Source: Flavobacterium flavigenum
Lineage (GTDB): Bacteria; Bacteroidota; Bacteroidia; Flavobacteriales; Flavobacteriaceae
NCBI RefSeq assembly: GCF_027111255.2
Contig: NZ_CP114285.2
Location: 186,001-250,000, forward strand
Length of the DNA: 64,000 bases
Reading direction: 5' to 3'
Under the pieces are notes generated by a model. The model searched no databases, had not been told where the DNA came from, and was given only the letters and a program-made list of their open reading frames with translations. The position numbers and the translations under genes are program-made. The stretch's first letter is position 1; every line of letters begins with the position of its first letter. Positions 36,122-44,193 of this stretch are shown here, piece by piece.

Positions 36122-36709
36122 ATGTCAGAATTAGTAACAAAAGAACTTCATGTATGCATGGGGCTTAATTCATGCAAAAATGCGGGATATTCAGGAAATA
36201 ATGATTGTGCAGGTCAAGGCGATTGCTCAACAGCAGTTGGTCATCCCTGCCATACCTTAAACGCTTGTAAAGGGCAGGGAGGCTGCGGAATTTTTGGAAC
36301 CACAGAAGAACTTTGCCATCCTGGCGAAAATGATTGTCGTTATCAGGGCAGCTGCGGTGTGCCTATTTTGTCTTCTCGTTTTATGGCGCAGGGGCCTAAT
36401 AAAGGACTTAGTGTCTGGCAATTGGCAAGAATACGTTTTGAAGAAAAAAGAAAAGAAAACGGAGAATCCTTTGGTGAAGCTCCGCAGCAATACGGTCCAA
36501 GCGATGAATACGTAAATTCTATTCGCGGAACCTCAGGCGTAGATTATTCTTCTTGCGGACAAAGCGGTTCTAGATCTTGTTCGTACATCAACAATCCTGC
36601 GGACAGAAAAATTGCGGCAGCTGAAAGAGTTTTGAAGATGGAGGAAGAAAGTGCTAAAAAATTACCGGAGAGTCTTTCAAATTGTCAACCCAAAAATAAT
36701 GGACACTAG
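36122..36709 (+). CDS. Cysteine-rich protein, candidate MNIO substrate
   Basis: 195 residues from ATG 36122, preceded by a 16-bp spacer after the ferritin-like gene. It has 13 cysteines, 10 within residues 12-78: C12, 18, 29, 35, 43, 49, 55, 65, 72 and 78. The pattern is repeated CX5C (CMGLNSC, CAGQGDC, CHTLNACKGQGGC, CRYQGSC) with glycine/asparagine-rich linkers. The later part is helical and charged, with C145, C153 and C188 near the C-terminus (SNCQPKNNGH). There is no signal peptide. Its last 11 bp overlap the MNIO gene. Proteins with C-K-G-x-x-x-C repeats beside DUF692 and DUF2063 genes are known MNIO substrates, for example bufferins, whose cysteines become oxidised heterocycles. Modification here is inferred. 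Confidence 0.75.
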   Translation: MSELVTKELHVCMGLNSCKNAGYSGNNDCAGQGDCSTAVGHPCHTLNACKGQGGCGIFGTTEELCHPGENDCRYQGSCGVPILSSRFMAQGPNKGLSVWQLARIRFEEKRKENGESFGEAPQQYGPSDEYVNSIRGTSGVDYSSCGQSGSRSCSYINNPADRKIAAAERVLKMEEESAKKLPESLSNCQPKNNGH

Positions 36710-37610
36710 ACTTGGATTACCCAATTTAGGATTGGGATTAGGACTCAGAAGCCAGCATTTTGAACATATTCTGAAAAAGAACCCTGCCGTAGATTGGTTT
36801 GAGGTAATTTCTGAGAATTTTATGGATTCGCATGGACGTTCGAGATATATTTTACAACAAATAGCAGAAAAATATCCCGTGGTCATGCACGGGGTATCGC
36901 TTTCTATAGGGAGTACTGATGCCTTAAATTTTGATTATCTAAAGAGTTTAAAACAACTGGCAGCTGAAGTAAAACCTGCCTGGGTTAGCGATCACTTATG
37001 CTGGACAGGAGTTTTAACAACTAATTCGCACGATTTGCTTCCGCTTCCTCTAAACGAAGATTCATTAAAACATGTTTGTAACCGAATCAGAAAAGTTCAG
37101 GATTATTTAGAACGACCGCTGATTGTAGAAAATCCAAGTACTTACGCAACTTTCAATAATTCGACACTTCCGGAATGGGAGTTTTTGCGAATTATGACCG
37201 AAGAAACAGGTTGTGGATTGCTCCTGGATGTAAACAATGTATATGTATCTTCTTTTAATAATGATTTTGATCCTGTAGCATACATTAACGGAATTCCACA
37301 CAATAAAATAGTGCAGATGCATTTGGCCGGACATCAAAATTGTGGCAATTACATTATTGATACACACGATAGAGAAGTAAATAATCAGGTTTGGAAATTA
37401 TTTCAACAAGCTTATCAATTAGCAGATCAGGCATCAGTTTTGTTAGAGTGGGATGGTAATATTCCGGCTTTTGATGTGTACTATTCTGAGTTACTGAAAT
37501 CAAAGCAATATATGGATGCAGCATTTGTTGGGGTTGAAAAAGAAGTTTTTTATATTGATAAAGAACAGGTTTCAAACCCATTGAATTTATTTGCTGTAAA
37601 CAATTTTTAA
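36699..37610 (+). CDS. MNIO (DUF692) iron-dependent peptide-modifying enzyme
   Basis: 303 residues from ATG 36699, which overlaps the end of the cysteine-rich gene by 11 bp (ATG-GACACTAG). This start fits the family's N-terminus (LGLPNLGLGLGLR); an upstream GTG at 36651 is not favoured. The TIM-barrel family MNIO uses two or three irons to oxidise cysteine or aspartate residues of peptides. Likely ligand and active-site residues are all present: E35, H64 (VMHGVSLS), H99 (SDHLCW), E144 (VENPS), D177/N179 (LLDVNNVY), H208 (MHLAGH), D221, H223 and E250 (LEWDG). It probably acts on the cysteine-rich protein with the next gene as partner. Confidence 0.9.
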   Translation: MDTRLGLPNLGLGLGLRSQHFEHILKKNPAVDWFEVISENFMDSHGRSRYILQQIAEKYPVVMHGVSLSIGSTDALNFDYLKSLKQLAAEVKPAWVSDHLCWTGVLTTNSHDLLPLPLNEDSLKHVCNRIRKVQDYLERPLIVENPSTYATFNNSTLPEWEFLRIMTEETGCGLLLDVNNVYVSSFNNDFDPVAYINGIPHNKIVQMHLAGHQNCGNYIIDTHDREVNNQVWKLFQQAYQLADQASVLLEWDGNIPAFDVYYSELLKSKQYMDAAFVGVEKEVFYIDKEQVSNPLNLFAVNNF

Positions 37611-37621
37611 TAGATTTTAAG

Positions 37622-38461
37622 ATGCAGAAAACGGTAAAAATACCATTAAAAGACTTTCAGCAATGGATGCAGCAGCTTTTGCTCGATCCTTATCAGCAAA
37701 CAGGAGTGAACCCTGATGATTTGCTTTCGAATGCAGAAAATGCAGCTTCAATTGAAGATGTAATTTGTCATTCAGAAAAACTTTCGGCTCAGGAACATTT
37801 AGCTATTTACCAGCGAAGTTATATTGCACGATTACGAAATTGTATGTCACAGCAGTTTAGTGCATTGGAATATGCTTTAGGAGAAGCGATTTTTTGTGCT
37901 TTTGCTGATGACTATCTTGCTTCAAACCCCTCAAATAATTACAACTTATCTTTTTTAGGAGCCCATTTTGCGGACTATCTGGAAAATAACAGACCTGACG
38001 CAAATGAAAATATAAAAGAAGAATGGATTGATTTTATGATTGAACTTGCGCGATTTGAATATGCTATTGGTGTTCTTTTTGATGAAAAAGCGGAAGAAAA
38101 CTACCAATTAGCAACAATCGATACCCCAGAAGATGAATTAAAATTGTTACCTGTATTTGCCTTATTTAAGTTTCAGTTTCCTGTTCGAAAGTACTATTCT
38201 GAATTCAAAAATGACAAAAATCCCAACCTTCCTCTTCAAAATGAAAGTTATTGTGTGGTTTTACGACACAAATTTAAACTGTCCATTTACGATTTGCATA
38301 AAGAGCAATATGAATTTCTGAGTTTTTTAAAAGACAATAAGAATATGACTGAAACAAAAGAATGGTTTAAGAATCATTATAAAGAGAATACAGTCCAATT
38401 CGAACAGGTATGGGGCAGTTGGAAAGAACGATGGCTAGATGCTCATTTTTTTAGAATGTAA
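37622..38461 (+). CDS. DUF2063 (MNIO partner) protein
   Basis: A 279-residue protein with an N-terminal DUF2063 domain (about 5-120), including HLAIYQRSYIARLRNCM, SALEYALGE and LGAHFADYLE, which are typical of the family. DUF2063 proteins such as BufC, MbnC and TglI-like partners dock the leader of the substrate and hand it to the MNIO enzyme. It starts 11 bp after the MNIO stop. The C-terminal domain (from about 185) is a beta-rich, putative binding part. The operon order substrate, MNIO, partner is complete. Confidence 0.87.
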   Translation: MQKTVKIPLKDFQQWMQQLLLDPYQQTGVNPDDLLSNAENAASIEDVICHSEKLSAQEHLAIYQRSYIARLRNCMSQQFSALEYALGEAIFCAFADDYLASNPSNNYNLSFLGAHFADYLENNRPDANENIKEEWIDFMIELARFEYAIGVLFDEKAEENYQLATIDTPEDELKLLPVFALFKFQFPVRKYYSEFKNDKNPNLPLQNESYCVVLRHKFKLSIYDLHKEQYEFLSFLKDNKNMTETKEWFKNHYKENTVQFEQVWGSWKERWLDAHFFRM

Positions 38462-38565
38462 CGAGATTTTTTATCTCCAGAAATCTAATTTATACAAACA
38501 AACTCTTAATTTTCATTACGTTCATTCTTCGAATTAAACAATCAATAATTCTTACTTTTTTGTTG

Positions 38566-38592
38566 CTATTTAGAGTTTTTAATTCTAAATAG
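38566..38592. repeat. Inverted repeat before the sigma factor
   Basis: CTATTTAGA (38566-38574) and TCTAAATAG (38584-38592) pair perfectly around a 9-nt loop. There is no T run after it, so it may be an operator or a weak terminator of the MNIO operon. Confidence 0.5.
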
Positions 38593-38625
38593 TCGGCAAA
38601 ATGTTAGTTTTATTGATATATCATA

Positions 38626-38633
38626 TATATTTG
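38626..38633 (+). promoter_or_regulatory. Bacteroidota -7 promoter box TATATTTG
   Basis: Exact TAnnTTTG match, 20 bp before an ATT codon and 71 bp before a TTG codon that could start the sigma factor. This implies translation must begin downstream of about 38640. Confidence 0.4.
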
Positions 38634-38704
38634 TTGACTTAAACTCAAAGAGGATTAAATCATTAAAAACAAATATCAAAATTGACGAAACTTACTACAA
38701 AGAG

Positions 38705-39196
38705 TTGTTTTATTCTTTGTATCCACGGCTTGTAAGTTATAGTTTTGGTTTAGTAAAAGATATTTTTATTGCTGAAGAAGTGGTCGAAAATGTGATGTTG
38801 CAGCTTTGGGAAAATCGTTTAAAGTTTGAAAAAGTAAACGATGTCAAATCGTATCTGTATACCATAGTCAAAAACGGTTCTGTTGCCGCTCTTAAAAAAC
38901 AGCAAAAAAGCATCCACCTCGATGAAACATTTTCAGATGAACCATCAGAATTTGATTTTAATATCCTGCAGGAAGAAGTATATTCAGTTTTAATAGAAGC
39001 TTTGAATGCATTGCCTGAAAAATGCAAAGAAGTTTTTGAGTTATCCTGTTTAGAAGGAATGAAATACAAAGATATCGCCGAACAACTTGATATCTCTGTT
39101 AATACAGTTAAATCACAACGTGCCCGGGCCATCGAATTATTAAAAGTAAAACTGAAAAATCATTCAGAACTTTTATTTATTTTATTATTTCTTTAA
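38705..39196 (+). CDS. ECF sigma factor of the SusCD locus
   Basis: An RNA polymerase sigma-70 ECF-type factor (163 residues from TTG 38705). Region 2 is AEEVVENVMLQLWENR and DVKSYLYTIVKNG; region 4 is ALPEKCKEVFELSCLEGMKY followed by DIAEQLDISVNTVKSQRARA. No ATG exists at the front: the frame stays open upstream to before ATT 38654, and residues encoded between (IDETYYKEL) look like the normal N-terminal helix. The true start is thus probably a non-ATG codon, TTG 38705 or ATT 38654. The FecR anti-sigma gene follows 99 bp downstream, as in other SusCD regulatory pairs. Confidence 0.85.
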   Translation: MFYSLYPRLVSYSFGLVKDIFIAEEVVENVMLQLWENRLKFEKVNDVKSYLYTIVKNGSVAALKKQQKSIHLDETFSDEPSEFDFNILQEEVYSVLIEALNALPEKCKEVFELSCLEGMKYKDIAEQLDISVNTVKSQRARAIELLKVKLKNHSELLFILLFL

Positions 39197-39295
39197 AAAT
39201 TTTTAAAAATCTTTCCACCCATTTTTGGTGTTTCGTACTCTTAGTTATATAACATTTACTTAAACTGTTAATAACCGATACTTAATATTAAAAAT

Positions 39296-40498
39296 ATGTC
39301 TTTAGGAAAGAAAGAATTTATAGTCGCTGACCTGATAAGAAAAGAGTTGCTTTTAGGGAAATTGTCCACAGAAGAGAATGCTTTTTTGCAGGAATGGCTT
39401 TCGTTACCCGAAAATGAAGTGTATTATCAAAAGGTTATTGATTTTGAAACTTTAAAATCAAAAGAATCATTTTATAGTGCCATTGATACCGATATGGCTT
39501 TTGAAAGGATCAGAGAAAAGATCAGTCAGAGTAATACGAATACTGTTCCTCTTTACAACTATAAAAGTCTGCTAAAATATGCAGCAGTTTTTTTGGTTTT
39601 ACTTGGTCTTGCCTCTGCTTTTCTTTTTACAAATAATAAAAAAGAAAAACAAAAAGAAGTTGTAGTCACCAGTATTGCTCCAAAATACAATAGCCCAACT
39701 TTGGTTCTGGCAGACGGAACTGTAGTAGCGTTAGAGGCCAAAAAGGAAAAGATAGTTTCTAAAAACGGCGTAATCTCAAATGTAAATAAGGTTCTGGTTT
39801 ATGATGCAAAAGATTTAAAAGGAGCTGCATCCGGAGAAAACACCTTAATTGTTCCTGTTGGCGGTATCTACGCCGTTAATCTTTCAGACGGGACAAAAGT
39901 CTGGCTGAACTCAAAATCGTCATTAAGATATCCTGTTGAATTTAGTGGCAGTAAAAGAATTGTAACCCTTGAGGGAGAAGCCTATTTTGAAGTAAGTAAA
40001 AATCTGCACAGTCCTTTTACTGTTAAAACGAAATCAGGAAACATTACGGTTTTAGGAACACATTTTAATGTAAGTTCTTATAAGGAGGACGATGCATTCA
40101 TAACTACCCTTGCCGAAGGAAAAGTAAAAGTTTCTGATTTTGCTTCTGAAGAAAACCAACCGATTATTTTAAATCCGGGGCAGCAATCACGTGTAAATAT
40201 TAAAAATGATGGTTCTGTAACTGTTGCAGCAGTTGATCCCTCAGTTTATACGGCCTGGAAAGACGGAAAATTTTATTTTGAAAATGAAAACCTGAAAAGC
40301 ATATTGGCGAAAATGTCCAGATGGTACAACTTTAATGCAAAATTTGAAAATAAATCGCTGGAGCAGATCAGGTTTACGGGAATCGCTTTAAAAGAAGAAC
40401 CAATTGACCGTCTGCTTGATATTATTAGTAAAACATCGAATGTAAAATATAAAATAACCAAAATAAACCAAACCTATGAAGTAACCGTAAGTAAGTAA
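39296..40498 (+). CDS. FecR-type anti-sigma factor
   Basis: A 400-residue inner-membrane regulator. The cytoplasmic N-terminus (ADLIRKELLLGKLSTEENAF, LPENEVYYQKV) is the anti-sigma part. A single membrane segment is at about residues 92-108 (AAVFLVLLGLASAFLF), followed by a FecR domain (LADGTVVALEA..., VGGIYAVNLSDGTKVWLNSKS, EGEAYFEVSKN, VLGTHFNVS) and a C-terminal STN-like/DUF4974 part (MSRWYNFNAKFENK...). It senses the SusC protein's STN domain in the periplasm and restrains the ECF sigma factor upstream. Confidence 0.93.
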   Translation: MSLGKKEFIVADLIRKELLLGKLSTEENAFLQEWLSLPENEVYYQKVIDFETLKSKESFYSAIDTDMAFERIREKISQSNTNTVPLYNYKSLLKYAAVFLVLLGLASAFLFTNNKKEKQKEVVVTSIAPKYNSPTLVLADGTVVALEAKKEKIVSKNGVISNVNKVLVYDAKDLKGAASGENTLIVPVGGIYAVNLSDGTKVWLNSKSSLRYPVEFSGSKRIVTLEGEAYFEVSKNLHSPFTVKTKSGNITVLGTHFNVSSYKEDDAFITTLAEGKVKVSDFASEENQPIILNPGQQSRVNIKNDGSVTVAAVDPSVYTAWKDGKFYFENENLKSILAKMSRWYNFNAKFENKSLEQIRFTGIALKEEPIDRLLDIISKTSNVKYKITKINQTYEVTVSK

Positions 40499-40506
40499 AT
40501 AAAAAA

Positions 40507-40532
40507 CCGGAAAATATTGCAGTATTTCCCGG
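40507..40532 (+). terminator. Hairpin between FecR and SusC genes
   Basis: CCGGAAAATA (40507-40516) pairs with TATTTCCCGG (40523-40532) with one mismatch. It may attenuate read-through from fecR into the susC gene, giving the transporter its own promoter. Confidence 0.5.
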
Positions 40533-40595
40533 CGAGTATTGTTCAGTCGAAAAAAAGAGTTCGAAATCAATTAACCAACCAAAACATTTAAAAGT

Positions 40596-43500
40596 ATGAA
40601 AAAAAAACTATCCGCAAAAGATTGTGGGATAAAATCCGCTCTTTGGGATAAATTTCTTAGCATTATGAAGAAATCCCTACTACTATCCATTTTTTTAGGC
40701 CATATTGTTGTTTTTGCCTACTCGCAAAAAGTAACAATTAATGCTAAAAATCAGTCTGTTGGAACTGTATTAAAAAACATTACCAAAAAAACTAAAGTTG
40801 AGTTTTTCTACAGTGATGATCTTTTTGATGCCCAAAGAAAAGTAAACATAGAAGCAAATAATGCCGATGTAATGGCTGTTATAAAACAGCTTATTGGTAC
40901 TGATTATAAAGCCGAATTTGTAAATAACAAATTGATAGTCATTGCAGTAAATGAAAAATCTAAAGCTGCAATTGAATCTGTAATTGCAGAGAAAGTAAAA
41001 ATTAAAGGAGTTGTAACCAATTCTAAAAAAGAATTTTTAATTGGAACAACTATTTGGGTAAAAGGAACAAGAGATGCAGCAACTACAAACTTTGATGGTT
41101 CTTACGAAATTATGGCCAAAAAAGGAGATGTGCTTGTTTTTGAATACATGGGCTATAAAAAACTGGAAGTTACAGTAGGAGATAGTTTAATCATCAATCC
41201 GATTATGTTAGAAGATGTTAGCAAATTAGATGAAGTAAAAATCGTTTCTACAGGTTATCAAAACATTGATAAAGAACGTTCAACAGGATCTTATGTAGTA
41301 ATTACGGCAAAAGATTTAGAAAAAATCCCTGTTAACAACGTACTCCACAGATTAGAAGGTCAGGTTGCTGGTCTTCAGCTGGATGTTCATGATTCTGACA
41401 ATACTTTTGTGTATGGAAGAAAATTTGGCTCAGGATCTGAAAAAACAGCTTATAATATTTCAATTAGAGGAAAATCTACTATATCTCCCTCGTCAAATTC
41501 AATGCCATTAATTGTACTTGACGGAACACCTACAGAGTTGGACATCAGGACGATAAATCCAGATGATATTGAGAAAATTACTTTCTTAAAAGATGCAGCT
41601 GCGGCTTCTATTTATGGTGCAAGAGCGGCAAATGGAGTAATGGTTATTAATACCAAAAAAGGAAAACAGGGACAAATCAGAATTAATTTTTCTCAAAATT
41701 ATGGTTTCTCTAATAAACCTACTTTATCTAAACTACCATTGATGAATTCTTCTCAGGTTTTAAATTTAGAGCAGGAATTTGTAGATAAAAATTTAGTTAC
41801 GGATCCTAAAAGCGTAACCTATATGCTTACGGCTCCTGTAAGTCAGGGAATGGATCTGATGTTTCAGTATAAGCGTGGTGATATTACTCAAGCCCAAAGA
41901 GATGCAGGATTAGGTGTTTTACGCAGTCGTAATACTTATGGTCAGGTAGAGCAAAATTTGTTGCAGGCCTCAACAAGTCAAAATTATGATTTGTCTTTTA
42001 GCGGAGCAGAGAATGATTATTCATATTTCATGTCAGGTTCTTATTCTAAAGAAGAAACTCAGTCAAAAGGAAACGACGGACAACGTTTGACTTTATTGTC
42101 TAATCAGGATTTTAAGCTTTTTAATTATATAAAAATGACAACCAGTTTAAGAGGTTCGATCTTTAAATACAATGAAAATAGTTTAGGACTTTCTCCATTA
42201 GGAACTTCACCAACAACTTTATTGCCTTACGATCAGATTGTTGGAGATAATGGTAATTCGGTTGATTATTATCGTCGTTATTATGCCGGACAAACTATTC
42301 CGTTAGAACAAAAAGGATATTTGCCTTGGACTTACAATTATATTGATGAATTAAAGAATCTGGATAATACCATAAATGAGCAAAATTTTGGTGCTACCGT
42401 TTCTGCTACACTTCCTTTAGTAAAAGGTTTAGATGCTGTTGGTACATATTCTGTAGAAACTTCAACTGGAACAAATGATAATATGTATAACGAAAATACA
42501 TTTTTCGCTCGCGACGCAGTCAATTCTGCTACGTCAATAAACAGTAGTGGTGATTTAGTTTACGGAATTCCGTTAGGAGGAATTTATCAAAGTAATAGAT
42601 TTGGAAAAAGAAGTTCTACAATGCGAGGACAATTAAATTACGATGGCATTATTGGTGAAGATCATTTGATTAATGCTATGGCAGGTATTGAGGCAAGAGA
42701 GACTGGAGAAACCCAGGATTCAAGAAAACTTTATGGGTATAATTCAAAAACTCAGACATCTGTAAGTCTTCCATCACAAAATTATGTAGACGTTAACGGA
42801 TATAATCTCACTTTTAATAATAATGATGTCCATAAAGATTTCAAAAGAAGGTTCTTATCTTATTATGCCAATGCAGGTTATACCTTCAAAAATAGATACA
42901 CACTTACAGGAAGTGCAAGATTAGATGATTATAACAATTTTGGAGTAGATAAAAAATTAAGACGAACTCCATTGTGGTCTACCGGAGCAAAGTGGATTAT
43001 TAAAGAAGAATCATTTCTAAAAGACGTAAACTTTGTTAATAATTTAGCTTTAAGAGCGAGTTACGGATTTAACGGAAATATCAACTTAGAGGTTTTTCCT
43101 TTTACAAATATTAGTCTAAGTGATTTAGATACTTTTTCACAGCAGCCTTATGCTTTTATCTCGCAGCCTGCAAATCCTAATTTGCGTTGGGAAAAAACTG
43201 GGATTTTAAATTTTGGAGTAGATTTTTCAATCTTAAACAGCAGATTAAATGGTACAGTTGAATATTATAAAAAAGACAGCAAAGATTTGATTGTAGAATT
43301 CCCTGTATCACAATTTTACGGAGTGTCAAACAATTCATTAGTACAAAATGCAGCGACTTTGGCAGGACATGGAGTTGATTTAAGCTTAAACGGAACCATC
43401 CTTAAAGCGAAAGATTTTTCATGGAATTCTACTCTTGTAGTTTCTTTCAATAAGACAGAAGTTACGGATTCTCGTTTTCAAAATTTCAGCCAGTATTTAA

Positions 43501-44183
43501 ATGGATCAGGAGGGACACCGCCAATTCAGGGTTATCCTTTAAACAGTATATTTGCTTTCAGATCAGCAGGATTAGACGCAACAGGTAGAACACAAGTATA
43601 TGATAAAGACGGCAATATTGTAAATTCTTTTACTTCTCTAAAAGATATTGCCGATATGAAGTACATGGGAACTAATATTCCTTCGTATTACGGAAGCTTT
43701 AGCCAGACTTTCAATTATAAAAAATTCTCTTTATATGTTTTGGCAACTTACAAATTTGATTATGTAATGTTTAAGCCAACTTATGGAGGCTATGTTAACA
43801 GACAGGGCAGATTTAACCAATATGATTTAAATACAGATATTGATCAAAGATGGAGAAATCCAGGAGACGAAGCTACGACTTCTGTACCTGGAATTCAGGG
43901 ATCAACAGGATTGAGTTACTTGAGATATATTAATGGAGAAGATCAGATTATGCAAGGAGATCATATTCGTTTTAGAGAACTTTCTTTAAAATATGATTTG
44001 ACCAGCCTGATTGACAGAGGACTTGTTAGAGGAGCTTCGCTATCTTTTACAGCCAGAAATCTAGGTTTCTTCTGGAGAAAAAACAAAGACGGTTTAGATC
44101 CTGACTTTTTGCCTTATACAGGAACTAACATGAAACTGCCTGCAACGGCGATGTATTCAATTGGTTTTAATGTTAATTTTTAA
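40596..44183 (+). CDS. SusC/RagA TonB-dependent transporter with STN domain
   Basis: A 1195-residue outer-membrane transporter. The translation start is at 40596, with a 23-residue front (MKKKLSAKDCGIKSALW...) before a second ATG at 40665 that opens the signal peptide (KKSLLLSIFLGHIVVFAYSQ). Domains: STN (about 45-110, signalling to FecR), carboxypeptidase-regulatory-like (about 128-205), TonB plug (STGSYVVITAKDLEKIPVNN...), and a beta-barrel ending in NF. It imports a substrate bound by the SusD partner, which begins 10 bp past its stop. No glycosidase gene is nearby, so the substrate may not be a polysaccharide. Confidence 0.92.
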   Translation: MKKKLSAKDCGIKSALWDKFLSIMKKSLLLSIFLGHIVVFAYSQKVTINAKNQSVGTVLKNITKKTKVEFFYSDDLFDAQRKVNIEANNADVMAVIKQLIGTDYKAEFVNNKLIVIAVNEKSKAAIESVIAEKVKIKGVVTNSKKEFLIGTTIWVKGTRDAATTNFDGSYEIMAKKGDVLVFEYMGYKKLEVTVGDSLIINPIMLEDVSKLDEVKIVSTGYQNIDKERSTGSYVVITAKDLEKIPVNNVLHRLEGQVAGLQLDVHDSDNTFVYGRKFGSGSEKTAYNISIRGKSTISPSSNSMPLIVLDGTPTELDIRTINPDDIEKITFLKDAAAASIYGARAANGVMVINTKKGKQGQIRINFSQNYGFSNKPTLSKLPLMNSSQVLNLEQEFVDKNLVTDPKSVTYMLTAPVSQGMDLMFQYKRGDITQAQRDAGLGVLRSRNTYGQVEQNLLQASTSQNYDLSFSGAENDYSYFMSGSYSKEETQSKGNDGQRLTLLSNQDFKLFNYIKMTTSLRGSIFKYNENSLGLSPLGTSPTTLLPYDQIVGDNGNSVDYYRRYYAGQTIPLEQKGYLPWTYNYIDELKNLDNTINEQNFGATVSATLPLVKGLDAVGTYSVETSTGTNDNMYNENTFFARDAVNSATSINSSGDLVYGIPLGGIYQSNRFGKRSSTMRGQLNYDGIIGEDHLINAMAGIEARETGETQDSRKLYGYNSKTQTSVSLPSQNYVDVNGYNLTFNNNDVHKDFKRRFLSYYANAGYTFKNRYTLTGSARLDDYNNFGVDKKLRRTPLWSTGAKWIIKEESFLKDVNFVNNLALRASYGFNGNINLEVFPFTNISLSDLDTFSQQPYAFISQPANPNLRWEKTGILNFGVDFSILNSRLNGTVEYYKKDSKDLIVEFPVSQFYGVSNNSLVQNAATLAGHGVDLSLNGTILKAKDFSWNSTLVVSFNKTEVTDSRFQNFSQYLNGSGGTPPIQGYPLNSIFAFRSAGLDATGRTQVYDKDGNIVNSFTSLKDIADMKYMGTNIPSYYGSFSQTFNYKKFSLYVLATYKFDYVMFKPTYGGYVNRQGRFNQYDLNTDIDQRWRNPGDEATTSVPGIQGSTGLSYLRYINGEDQIMQGDHIRFRELSLKYDLTSLIDRGLVRGASLSFTARNLGFFWRKNKDGLDPDFLPYTGTNMKLPATAMYSIGFNVNF

Positions 44184-44193
44184 TTTTTTAAAG

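Noticed and set aside
36651..36698. Upstream GTG extension of the DUF692 protein
   Set aside because: The extra residues are not family-like; ATG 36699 matches the normal start of DUF692 proteins.
44161..44193. Upstream TTG start of SusD
   Set aside because: It overlaps the end of susC; ATG 44194 opens a proper lipoprotein signal.
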